Positions 1-6,948 of a stretch of 8,193 bases of DNA are shown piece by piece; positions within the stretch are counted from its first letter, which is position 1, and the number at the start of each line of letters is the position of its first letter. The notes under the pieces are model-generated. The model made no database searches. It was not told the origin of the DNA and was given only the letters and a program-made list of their open reading frames with translations. Source of the DNA: Blastocatellia bacterium (GTDB taxonomy: Bacteria; Acidobacteriota; Blastocatellia; UBA7656); NCBI GenBank assembly GCA_022615215.1, contig JAKEHD010000479.1, positions 1-8,193 on the forward strand, written 5' to 3'. The position numbers and the translations under genes were made by a program.

Positions 1-144
1 AAGAAGAAAGAAATCTCTGAAGAAAGAAAAAGGGCGGCGCACTCCACATAAGCGTTCCTCTCTGGAAAAATTTTCATTTTGCCCCGCGCGCAGTATACTT
101 CGCAACAGCCCTGCGACCCGGTAGCGCAAGCCATAATGGCCGAT

Positions 145-2766
145 CTATTTAAGCAGCTTGCTGGCTCGGCCCCATCGCAGATACAACTTGTCGAACACGT
201 GCAGATGCAGCCGCGCGACCGCGAACCCGATTACCGCGAATCCCAGCCCGAGAGCGACCTCCGCTGCTGTCTTCTGACGGGTGATTGCCCGCACCAGCCG
301 GCGCATCAGGGGTGCCCCGACAAGCAACATTACGATCACTGCCGAAGCTATCACGAATGTGAGCCAGGTGGTTCCCCACCAGCGCGACAGTATCCAGAAA
401 ATCGCTCCAATCGCTAACAAGCCGCCAACTGCGGTCGCACCTCTTTTCAAAGGAGTCGAAAGCTTCCATATCCTGAATACAAGGCTCGCGGCGACTTCGA
501 GTAGCCTGGTCAACTTGCCGTCCGGGGTAGGGGTCTGTATGGGCTTTTGGGCCGCGAGGAACCGCCATTCGACCCTCGCTGCGGTTGACAACTCCAAACC
601 AGGGATTCGCTTGGGAAAGCTGTACTCGGTCATTTGGTATCCGCTGACCATGAGAGCGTAAGCCTCCGCGTCGCAAAACGAATCCAGATCGGTGCGCACG
701 GCGGCGAGCCGTTGTTGAATCTTCTTGTTGATGCCATACCGGGTCAACGGACCGCGCAGTTCGGCCGGACGCGCATCTTCCGAACCGAGGAACGGCTCAG
801 GGCAGTCTATCCAGTCTATCGGGGCTACATCCAGGTCCATCTTGAGATGAATGAACATGAGACCTCGCAGCAGCGATGCGCGTCGCCTTGCTTCGAGTTC
901 CCTGTATTGAGCCTGCCTCACGCGCGCCTGGAGGATTGAGTCTGAACGCTTCAGCACTCCAAGCATTCCCCGCCTGGGATCATCATCAGAATTCATCTGT
1001 CCGCTGGCGTCGCTTACGAGAAGAACCGTGCAACCTTGTTCGAGCAGGCTTGCCGTGCCCTGATTGTCATGCACTCCCCCGTCTACGAGGCGCACAGTGA
1101 TTCTCTCCCCGGTATCGGAATGCTCATAGAGATCGGGCAAGGCAAGCGGCTCGAACAGGCCCGGCACGCACGACGACGCGGCGACGGCGTAACCCAGCCT
1201 ATAACGTTTGTACCCGTTGGGCGCTTCGGTGTAGTACATGCGCCGCAGGCGATAGTTGCCGTCCACATCCGTGTCGATGGCCGACGGAGGCTCGCCCATC
1301 CATGTGGCCGTGAATTGCCAGTTGTGGCCCGTGTTGAGCGATGTCGCGTTTAGCACGAGAATCGGCACTTTGGCTGCGCGTCGCCAGTTGTCGTACTTGG
1401 GCGAGAACCCTTGAGCTTCGCCCTTCGGCTGTACCTTCAGGTCATTCAGCCAGCGCGGCTCATACTTCTCCTCCTCATGACGGTCTTCGATGCGCGAGTA
1501 TATCTGCTTCTCGTAAAGTTCGCCCACGCGCATCGTCCGCGAGTAGTTCGACTTGAAGATCATCTTTACGTTCGTCCACCACCCGGCGATGACCCGCGTT
1601 CGAACATTAGTCTGCACCCCTTCGAGAAAGTCGCGCTCGATTCGTTTGACGATTTCGATGTAATCATCGCGGGTTATCCTGCCGTCTTCCTTTTCCTGAA
1701 ACAGCTTGCGCACTTCGAGGTAATAGTGCGCGCCTGTGATAGAGCCGCCCGAAACGCACGAGAGCACTTCGACGTGGCGCAGAACGTCAAGCTCGGCCAG
1801 TTTCGCCAGGACGCCTATGTGATAGAGCGAGGCGCGAAAGCCGCCGCCTGACAGGGCCAAACCGACCTTGCCCGTAAAGACGCTCCGCATCGCGGCGACA
1901 TTATCGCCGAGGAACTCCGTCAGCGCCTGCCGCGCAGCCTCTGCCTCGTCGCCGTTACCCGCGTGCGCCCGCAACTGCGCGAGTCGAGCCAATTGCCGCG
2001 CAGTCGATTCCCGCTCCCAATCGGGCACGTCTTCGAGCGCGCGAGCCTTCTGCAGCCAGTTGCGCGCCTTGTCGTAGCGATGCATCCCGAAGTATGCTTC
2101 GGCCACCGTGACAAGGAACCACCATTCATTTCCACAGGGATCCTCTTCTTTGTACATTGCCTCTAATGTGTCGGCGATCTCTTCCCGTATTCGCTGGGCT
2201 TCATCGCGCCGCATCTGGGATGTTTCAGACAGGGTGTAGGCTTCGGCCGCTTCGGCTTCCTCCTGATCAGCGAGCAGGTCGAGCACGAAGGCCGTGTTGA
2301 TGGCCGTGTAACCGTAATCTTTTCTCACCCCCTGTTGATAGCCCCGGCGGTAGAACGACAGGGCGCGCTCCATGTGCTGTTTCTGGCCGTCCATCTCCCA
2401 TCGGCGTTTCTGAATCGCCCCGGCCAGACCGAGCGTCTCCTGATCGGTCGTGGTCTTCAGATCATCAGCCTTGTAGAGTATCTCGAAGGCGCGATCGAGT
2501 TTTTGGTCGGTCGGAAGGTCGGGATCCTTATAAGTACACAGGGCCTGCTGCTGCGCAAGTTCGAGCGCCAGCGCCCTGTCTACCTCTGCTTCGGGTTTGC
2601 GGCGTGCCCGCGCGAGGATTCTCCACGCATACCCGAAAGACCTGTCGTCTTTGAGTTTCTTCGCCAGATCCTTTAGATCAGCAAGCGGGAGATCGGCTCC
2701 TTGCAAGACCCTCTTCGCCCGCTCGATGTTTTCTTTCTTGCGTTGTTCAAGCTCCTCTCTTTTCAT
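145..2766 (-). CDS. Patatin-like phospholipase with N-terminal TPR-like region and C-terminal membrane segments
   Basis: This 873-residue protein is a predicted serine lipid acyl hydrolase. The patatin core spans about residues 298-700. It has the oxyanion-hole motif GLALSGGGFRAS (GGGFR at 307-311), the nucleophile elbow SCVSGGS with Ser339 (first Gly of GxSxG replaced by Cys), and the DGG motif with catalytic Asp562. A family-typical tail, TDLDSFCDAEAYALMVSGY, lies at 692-710. Residues 1-290 are charged, alpha-helical and TPR-like; the segment DYGYTAINTAFVLDLLA (150-166) resembles the conserved motif of the TPR-S/MAP3K TRAF-binding-like sensor region. Hydrophobic stretches at about 776-793, 799-818 and, more weakly, 834-852 suggest membrane anchoring. 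There is no signal peptide. The start is supported by a GGGAGG ribosome site about 6 nt upstream. Only about 31% of its Ile codons are ATA, against about 59% in the other genes here. The lipase assignment is firm; substrate and role are unknown. A stress or immunity effector is inferred from architecture only. Confidence 0.93.
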   Translation of the reverse strand: MKREELEQRKKENIERAKRVLQGADLPLADLKDLAKKLKDDRSFGYAWRILARARRKPEAEVDRALALELAQQQALCTYKDPDLPTDQKLDRAFEILYKADDLKTTTDQETLGLAGAIQKRRWEMDGQKQHMERALSFYRRGYQQGVRKDYGYTAINTAFVLDLLADQEEAEAAEAYTLSETSQMRRDEAQRIREEIADTLEAMYKEEDPCGNEWWFLVTVAEAYFGMHRYDKARNWLQKARALEDVPDWERESTARQLARLAQLRAHAGNGDEAEAARQALTEFLGDNVAAMRSVFTGKVGLALSGGGFRASLYHIGVLAKLAELDVLRHVEVLSCVSGGSITGAHYYLEVRKLFQEKEDGRITRDDYIEIVKRIERDFLEGVQTNVRTRVIAGWWTNVKMIFKSNYSRTMRVGELYEKQIYSRIEDRHEEEKYEPRWLNDLKVQPKGEAQGFSPKYDNWRRAAKVPILVLNATSLNTGHNWQFTATWMGEPPSAIDTDVDGNYRLRRMYYTEAPNGYKRYRLGYAVAASSCVPGLFEPLALPDLYEHSDTGERITVRLVDGGVHDNQGTASLLEQGCTVLLVSDASGQMNSDDDPRRGMLGVLKRSDSILQARVRQAQYRELEARRRASLLRGLMFIHLKMDLDVAPIDWIDCPEPFLGSEDARPAELRGPLTRYGINKKIQQRLAAVRTDLDSFCDAEAYALMVSGYQMTEYSFPKRIPGLELSTAARVEWRFLAAQKPIQTPTPDGKLTRLLEVAASLVFRIWKLSTPLKRGATAVGGLLAIGAIFWILSRWWGTTWLTFVIASAVIVMLLVGAPLMRRLVRAITRQKTAAEVALGLGFAVIGFAVARLHLHVFDKLYLRWGRASKLLK

Positions 2767-2840
2767 ACGGACCCTCCCGGTTTTTCAGGTTGAAAGATCA
2801 CCGAACCGGCCGTGCAGCCTTGAATTTTGACCGCAGGCTC

Positions 2841-2856
2841 CGACGCTGAAGCGTCG
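2841..2856. repeat. Perfect small hairpin CGACGC-TGAA-GCGTCG
   Basis: A 6-bp perfect stem closes a TGAA loop about 75 bp upstream of the patatin start. No T-run follows on either strand, so a terminator is unlikely. It may be a copy of a dispersed palindromic intergenic repeat or a structure in the 5' leader of the patatin mRNA. The sequence shows only the palindrome. Confidence 0.6.
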
Positions 2857-2919
2857 CGCGATTCGGGTAGTCACACAATTTAAGACGTAATTCGTGGTAA
2901 TTCTAATGCAAAGAAATTA

Positions 2920-3102
2920 TCAGCCTGTGCGGGCGAGCCATTTCTCGGTCTCAGCGACGCCGGGGTGTTCTATGCGCTTGCGTACTTCGAGCGCCCGAGT
3001 GAACGCACGTCTGACGAGTGTGGGCTAGTGATTGGCGAAGTATGCCTCGCCCCACAGATGAGCGGCGTCCGCTTTATGCTTCGCAATTTGCTGCGGGGCG
3101 GT
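2920..3102 (-). pseudogene. Eroded remnant of a TPR-like coding sequence
   Basis: One minus-strand frame reads like the end of a helical repeat protein. Twenty-five codons include KADAAHLWGEAYFANH. An in-frame TAG at 3027-3025 is followed by 34 more codons including RRAFTRALEVRKRIEHPGVA and ETEKWLARTG, then a TGA at 2922-2920. The RALEVRKRIEHPGVAET pattern resembles the second helix and linker of TPR units of the 'ALxIRExxLxxEHPxVAxT' kind. The frame is closed by a TAA just upstream (3105-3103) and has no start codon or ribosome site. I read it as a degraded gene end with at least one nonsense mutation. It could also be chance similarity in a short reading frame. Confidence 0.35.
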
Positions 3103-3198
3103 TTATTGCTCGCTTACTACCTGGCTCTGTCATAGAGATTCGAAATATCGGCGACAATGAATCGCTTCCCGGCCGAACGTAAAGTTTACGCGCTCAGG

Positions 3199-3228
3199 TT
3201 TACCCGAATACATAGCACGACGTATAAT
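3199..3228 (+). promoter_or_regulatory. Candidate sigma70-type promoter for the M28 peptidase
   Basis: A perfect -10 hexamer TATAAT at 3223-3228 lies 18 bp downstream of TTTACC at 3199-3204, which matches TTGACA at four of six positions. Transcription would begin near 3235 and give a leader of about 150 nt before the peptidase ATG at 3388. The call rests on motif match and position only. Confidence 0.4.
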
Positions 3229-3283
3229 CCCCAGGCGTTCTTGATCCGAAGAATCGCGAAAGCTTCAATCCATAAAACAAAAC

Positions 3284-3304
3284 GCCGGGCGCGAACGCTC
3301 CGGC
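3284..3304 (+). promoter_or_regulatory. GC-rich hairpin in the predicted peptidase mRNA leader
   Basis: GCCGGGCG (3284-3291) pairs with CGC-T-CCGGC (3296-3304) around a CGAA loop, giving 8 bp with one bulged T. No U-tract follows, so it is not a standard intrinsic terminator. It lies about 85 nt before the start codon. It could protect the leader or shape translation, but nothing in the sequence shows a regulatory role. Confidence 0.35.
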
Positions 3305-3387
3305 TCAGGCGAAGGCGGTCGCGGTTTGAGTAATGATCCAGTGGAGGACGCTGCTTTAGAGTTCCTATTTGCGATTGGAGATTTGCT

Positions 3388-5016
3388 ATGCGAAAAATGC
3401 TTGCGTTAGATATAAGGAAATCTTCCTTGTTTATGGTGTGCGCCTTCTTGATGGTCCCTCTCACGGTCCTCGCGCAAGAGCGCGTGAACGCCGATATCAA
3501 TGCGAAGATTCGTAAGGAGGGGATGGACAATTCTCAGATCATGCGCACCATGCACTTCTTTACGGACGTTTACGGGCCTCGGCTGACCGGCTCGCCCAGC
3601 TTGAAAGCGGCGGGCGAATGGGCCATCAAACAGATGCACGAGTGGGGATTGGAGAACGGCCGTCTCGAACCCTGGAACTTCGGCCATCCCGGATGGACCA
3701 ACGAACGCCTGACGGCGCACATAATCTCGCCCGTGAAAGATTCGCTCGTCTGCGAGGTTCTCGCCTGGACCCCCTCGACCAAAGGGGCAGTGACCGCTCA
3801 GGCATATCATATAGTCCTGCCCGAAAGGCCCACAGAAGAAGCTTTCAATGCGTATCTCAGCGGCATAAAAGATAAAGTCAAAGGCAAGATGGTCCTTGTG
3901 GGGAAACACACCGTCGTCAGGGTGATAGAGCGCCCGCCCGCCCTCAGGCTTGACGATGAGATTGCCAAAAGGCGATATGATCCCAACAACCCTGATGCCG
4001 GACGCTTCGGCAGGCGAGGCCCTCCGCAGCAAGGGAACAGGGAAGGGCCGCCGCCCCTTTCGCCCGCGAAGATGAATGAGATGATAGATGCCTTCCTGCT
4101 TGCGAATGGCGCATCTGTGCGCATAAACGATGCGGGGCGCGATCACGGCCAGATACGCGCTTTCAGCAATCGGTCTTATGATCCTGCCAAAGTCGTCCCC
4201 ACCGTAGTGATGCGCAACGAGGACTACGGCCGCATCTTGCGCTTGCTCGAAGACGGCTTGAAGGTCGAGCTTGAGTTCAGCATCGTCAACAGTATTCATC
4301 CCGAAGGGCGCACGGCTTATAACACGATAGCCGAGATTCCGGGCACGGATAAAAAAGACGAAGTCATAATGCTTGGTGGGCACATGGATTCCTGGCACTC
4401 GGCGACGGGGGCGACAGACAACGCCATCGGTTGCGCCGTCATGATGGAAGCCGCCCGAATACTCAAGGCCATAGGCGTAAGGCCCCGGCGCACTATACGT
4501 GTCGCCTTATGGAGCGGCGAGGAGCAAGGGCTGCTCGGCTCGCGGGCTTATGTGAAAGAGCATTTCGGATCGTTCGAGGAACCAAAACCCGAGTACTTCA
4601 AATTCGGCGGGTACTTCAACATAGATTCGGGGACGGGGCGCGCGCGGGGCGCTTCGATATTCGGGCCGCCGCCGGCGGCTACGATACTTCGCGAGGCGCT
4701 CGCTCCCTTCGAAGACGTGGGCGTAGTAGGCGCTATAGCCACGACGAGTCGCAGGACCGGAGGATCAGACCACACGTCATTCAATCAGGCGGGGTTGCCT
4801 GGGATAGGCATGGGGCAGGATCCCATCGAGTATGGCACTTACACTTGGCATACGAACCTCGACACTTACGAGCGCATAATCGAGGACGACGCAAAGAAGT
4901 CGGCCATCGCCATAGCTGCGGCGGTCTATCATCTGGCGATGCGCGATGAGTTGCTGCCGCGTTTCAACAGGGAAGAGATGCCGAAAGTTCCGGCAACGCC
5001 CCGGCCTCAGCAGTAG
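3388..5016 (+). CDS. Exported M28-family zinc aminopeptidase/carboxypeptidase
   Basis: This 542-residue protein is a predicted secreted or periplasmic metallopeptidase. A Sec signal peptide covers residues 1-29, with likely cleavage at VLA/QE. The C-terminal half has the full co-catalytic zinc set of family M28: H332 and D334 in GGHMDSW, bridging D344 in TGATDNAIG, catalytic E378 and zinc ligand E379 in SGEEQGLLGS, D413 in NIDSGTG, and H488 in WHTNLDTYE. A conserved GGSDHTSF lies at 458-465. The middle region (about 150-310, with VKGKMVLVGK) resembles a protease-associated insert and carries a Pro/Arg/Gly-rich stretch at 197-224. The start is set by GGAG at 3377-3380, 7 nt before the ATG; an alternative ATG at 3397 is too far from it. 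Ile codons are 20 of 34 ATA. The likely role is breakdown of external peptides for nutrition. Aminopeptidase versus glutamate-carboxypeptidase-type specificity cannot be decided here. Confidence 0.95.
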   Translation: MRKMLALDIRKSSLFMVCAFLMVPLTVLAQERVNADINAKIRKEGMDNSQIMRTMHFFTDVYGPRLTGSPSLKAAGEWAIKQMHEWGLENGRLEPWNFGHPGWTNERLTAHIISPVKDSLVCEVLAWTPSTKGAVTAQAYHIVLPERPTEEAFNAYLSGIKDKVKGKMVLVGKHTVVRVIERPPALRLDDEIAKRRYDPNNPDAGRFGRRGPPQQGNREGPPPLSPAKMNEMIDAFLLANGASVRINDAGRDHGQIRAFSNRSYDPAKVVPTVVMRNEDYGRILRLLEDGLKVELEFSIVNSIHPEGRTAYNTIAEIPGTDKKDEVIMLGGHMDSWHSATGATDNAIGCAVMMEAARILKAIGVRPRRTIRVALWSGEEQGLLGSRAYVKEHFGSFEEPKPEYFKFGGYFNIDSGTGRARGASIFGPPPAATILREALAPFEDVGVVGAIATTSRRTGGSDHTSFNQAGLPGIGMGQDPIEYGTYTWHTNLDTYERIIEDDAKKSAIAIAAAVYHLAMRDELLPRFNREEMPKVPATPRPQQ

Positions 5017-5061
5017 GAGATCGCCGTCCGGCGGCATCCGGTCTATTGAAAACACAGAGTC

Positions 5062-5134
5062 GCTGCGGCCCGGAGCAAAGGGGATGATTTATCACGCCCT
5101 TCGCGCTAGTGAAGGGGTTGTTCCGGGTCGCAGC
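5062..5134. repeat. MITE/REP-like fold-back element with 17-bp inverted ends
   Basis: Arms at 5062-5078 (GCTGCGGCCCGGAGCAA) and 5118-5134 (TTGTTCCGGGTCGCAGC) are inverted copies with two mismatches. Inside are two competing foldbacks sharing the CCCTT block: AAGGG..TGAT/ATCA..CCCTT (5078-5101) and CCCTTC/GAAGGG (5097-5116). No transposase, flanking target duplication or T-run is visible. It begins 45 bp after the peptidase stop codon, so it could protect the mRNA 3' end. The inner GGGATGATTTATCACGCCC-type palindrome recalls dispersed intergenic repeats in other bacterial genomes, but that is recollection and unchecked. Confidence 0.65.
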
Positions 5135-5185
5135 ATTGCCTGTTTCGGCCAGAGATGACGACCGTATAGAGAGAAAAATTTCCTG

Positions 5186-5213
5186 CCACAGAAACACACA
5201 GAAACACACAGAC
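5186..5213. repeat. Short tandem repeat of CACAGAAACA
   Basis: About two and a half copies of a 10-bp unit (CACAGAAACA) lie in the spacer before the ligase promoter. It resembles the 'CCACAGAGACACAGAG' intergenic motif I recall from many bacterial assemblies. No function is evident. Confidence 0.6.
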
Positions 5214-5259
5214 CATCTTTCGCCGCGATGGACTCTGCTTGTAAGCCCGCGCTGCCGCT

Positions 5260-5288
5260 TTGATCGAGAGAGCGCGTTGTCATATAAT
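5260..5288 (+). promoter_or_regulatory. Strong sigma70-like promoter for the CoA ligase
   Basis: TTGATC (5260-5265) and a perfect TATAAT (5283-5288) are separated by the optimal 17 bp. The expected transcription start, 6-9 bp after the -10 box, is 5294-5298, at or within a few bases of the ATG at 5298. The mRNA would therefore be leaderless or nearly so, which fits the lack of a Shine-Dalgarno sequence. Confidence 0.6.
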
Positions 5289-5297
5289 CGCGCCTTG

Positions 5298-6836
5298 ATG
5301 ACACTGATTCCTCAATACTTCAACCTGTACGATTATTTCCTCGGAGACGAGCGGCTCGCAGAGGTTGGACGCCGCACCGCCATAGAGTTTCGCGGCAGTC
5401 GTATAACTTACGATGAGTTGCGCACGGAGGTCGACTACTGGACCGAGCAGATAACGGCGAACGGAGTCGGTGAAGGCGACCGCGTCGCCTTGCTCTTGTA
5501 CGATTCGCCTGAGTTCGTGGCCTGTTTTCTGGCTGCGGTCTCGGTCGGCGCGATCGCGGTTCCGATCAACACTTTCATCTCTCCTGAAGAGGTGATGTTC
5601 ATCATCAGGGATTCGGGCGCGCGCCTTGTGATAGCCGAGGAAGAACTCGAATGGAAGGTCTCCTTGAGCGGCTCTCCGTTCAAAGAGACCTGTTCGCTCG
5701 TGGTCGTAACAACGGCCGAGCGCCCGTACCTTGAGCCTAAAGACGATCTGGCCGAACGCCCTCCGCTTCCCGCGACGACCCGCGAGACGCCAGCCTTTCT
5801 CCTGTACACATCGGGCAGCACGGGCATGCCCAAGGGGGCGCTGCACCTGCACGGCTCCATTCCTTACACTGTGGAAACATACTCCGGCGAAGTTCTGCGA
5901 TTGAGCGAAGAAGACCGCACCTATTCGGCGTCGCGTCTGTTCTTCGCTTACGGGCTTGGCAACAGCCTCTCTTTTCCTCTTGCGGCGGGCGCGGCCGTTT
6001 TACTCGACGCCGAGCGCCCCACGCCTGAGCGATTGGCTTCGCTGCTCGAAGAGCAATCGCCTACGGTCTTCTTCGCAGTCCCGGCTGTTTATCGCTCGCT
6101 GCTCGATCTGCACGAAAGTGGCAGGCGGGTCGATACCTCGTCGCTCAGGTTATGCATATCGGCGGGCGAGGCATTGCCTCCGAGCATATTCGCAGATTGG
6201 GAGCGGACGTTCGGCCTCACGGCGCTCGACGGCATAGGCTCGACCGAGATGCTTCACATATTCATATCGAACCGTGAAGGAAGAGCGAGGCTCTCGTCGA
6301 GCGGCGAAGCGGTCGGAGGCTACGCGGCGCGTCTATGTGACGATGATGGAAACGAGGTCGAAGGCGAAGGGACGGGCAATTTATGGATAAGGGGCGGCAG
6401 CGCGACTTCGGGCTACTGGAATCGTTCTGAGTTGACCGCTGAGACTATAATCGACGGATGGGTGCGGACGGGCGATCTCTATCGTCGAGACGCGGAGGGG
6501 TTTTATTATCACATAGGCCGTTCGGACGATTGCTTCAAGGTGCGCGGAATGTGGGTGTCCCCTATAGAGGTTGAAGCGGCCTTGCTCGCTCACGAATCTG
6601 TGGTCGAGGCAGCGGTCGTGTCATCGCGCGATGAAGACGGGCTGGCAACCGTGAAGGCTTACGTGGTCATCCGAACAGGTGTAGGGGACGAGGCAATGAA
6701 AGAAGATTTGCGAGAACTGGCAGGCTCGCGGCTTCCGCCTTACAAGGTGCCTTCGCAGATAGAATTCCTGAAAGAGTTGCCTCGCACCTCGACCGGAAAA
6801 ATTCAGAGGTACAAATTGAGAGGCGCTAGTCAGTAG
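5298..6836 (+). CDS. Benzoate-CoA ligase family AMP-forming acyl-CoA synthetase
   Basis: This 512-residue cytoplasmic enzyme should activate an aromatic carboxylate (benzoate, hydroxybenzoate or similar) with ATP and CoA, via an acyl-adenylate. Motifs from this start: P-loop YTSGSTGMPKG (170-180), FFAYGLGNSLSFPLAAG (215-231), SAGEALP (288-294), DGIGSTEMLHIFISN (311-325), TGDLY (391-395), hinge region GRSDDCFKVRGMWVSPIEVE (407-426) and catalytic K501 in TSTGKIQRYKL. The FFAYGLGNS and GIGSTEMLHIF signatures point to the benzoate-CoA ligase branch rather than fatty-acyl or acetyl-CoA ligases. I chose the ATG at 5298 because the N-terminus then fits the family; the frame stays open back to 5109, but that part is repeat-derived and includes the promoter. 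No Shine-Dalgarno is present. No ring-reduction or beta-oxidation genes are nearby, so the exact substrate is uncertain. Ile codons are 14 of 24 ATA. Confidence 0.9.
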   Translation: MTLIPQYFNLYDYFLGDERLAEVGRRTAIEFRGSRITYDELRTEVDYWTEQITANGVGEGDRVALLLYDSPEFVACFLAAVSVGAIAVPINTFISPEEVMFIIRDSGARLVIAEEELEWKVSLSGSPFKETCSLVVVTTAERPYLEPKDDLAERPPLPATTRETPAFLLYTSGSTGMPKGALHLHGSIPYTVETYSGEVLRLSEEDRTYSASRLFFAYGLGNSLSFPLAAGAAVLLDAERPTPERLASLLEEQSPTVFFAVPAVYRSLLDLHESGRRVDTSSLRLCISAGEALPPSIFADWERTFGLTALDGIGSTEMLHIFISNREGRARLSSSGEAVGGYAARLCDDDGNEVEGEGTGNLWIRGGSATSGYWNRSELTAETIIDGWVRTGDLYRRDAEGFYYHIGRSDDCFKVRGMWVSPIEVEAALLAHESVVEAAVVSSRDEDGLATVKAYVVIRTGVGDEAMKEDLRELAGSRLPPYKVPSQIEFLKELPRTSTGKIQRYKLRGASQ

Positions 6837-6922
6837 TCAGCTATCAGCCGTCAGCCATCGGTCTTCAGCCGTCAGCCATCAGTTTATAGTCTAAAAGCTG
6901 ATAGCTGATAGCTGATAGCTGC
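6837..6922. repeat. TCAGC/GCTGA repeat cluster forming an imperfect fold-back
   Basis: The left half carries several TCAGCYRTCAGC-like units (about 6837-6882). The right half carries GCTGATA repeated three times plus GCTG (6898-6921), in the opposite sense. The halves can pair around a short AT-rich loop (TTTATAGTCTAAAA), with C-A mismatches in the stem. The repeat pattern continues leftward into the last codons of the ligase (AGTCAGTAG, stop at 6834-6836). It may act as an mRNA 3'-end structure between ligase and propeller genes. There is no clean T-tract, so I do not call it a terminator. Confidence 0.7.
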
Positions 6923-6948
6923 CGTCGCGGGCCTGCCCGGAGGGTCGA

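Larger units (their letters stand above)
2767..3387. other. Divergent intergenic spacer of 621 bp
   Basis: This gap separates the minus-strand patatin gene from the plus-strand peptidase gene. It holds the patatin ribosome site at its left edge, the CGACGC hairpin, the TPR-like remnant, a candidate promoter and a leader hairpin for the peptidase. No intact gene is convincing: the minus frame over 3186-3530 runs into the peptidase signal peptide and has no ribosome site. I could not identify a good promoter for the patatin gene. Confidence 0.6.

Noticed and set aside
20..45. T-run on the minus strand downstream of the patatin gene as an intrinsic terminator
   Set aside because: The run of T is preceded by GC-rich sequence (GTGCGCCGCC) that does not form a convincing hairpin.
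1..134. Minus-strand frame starting ATG at 134 and running off the left edge (begins MACATGSQGCC)
   Set aside because: It has no ribosome site, is rich in Cys with no recognisable pattern, and ends in low-complexity A/G-rich DNA; support is too weak for a partial gene.
3406..4398. 330-codon open frame antisense to the peptidase gene
   Set aside because: It is a shadow frame caused by codon bias in the well-supported M28 gene; it has no recognisable domain and no ribosome site.
5109..5297. N-terminal extension of the CoA ligase by 63 codons
   Set aside because: The extension would encode part of the fold-back repeat, the CACAGAAACA repeat and the promoter, and the family N-terminus aligns with the ATG at 5298.
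6883..6930. Rho-independent terminator after the ligase gene
   Set aside because: The fold-back stem is imperfect and is followed by GCCGTCGCGG, not a T-tract.
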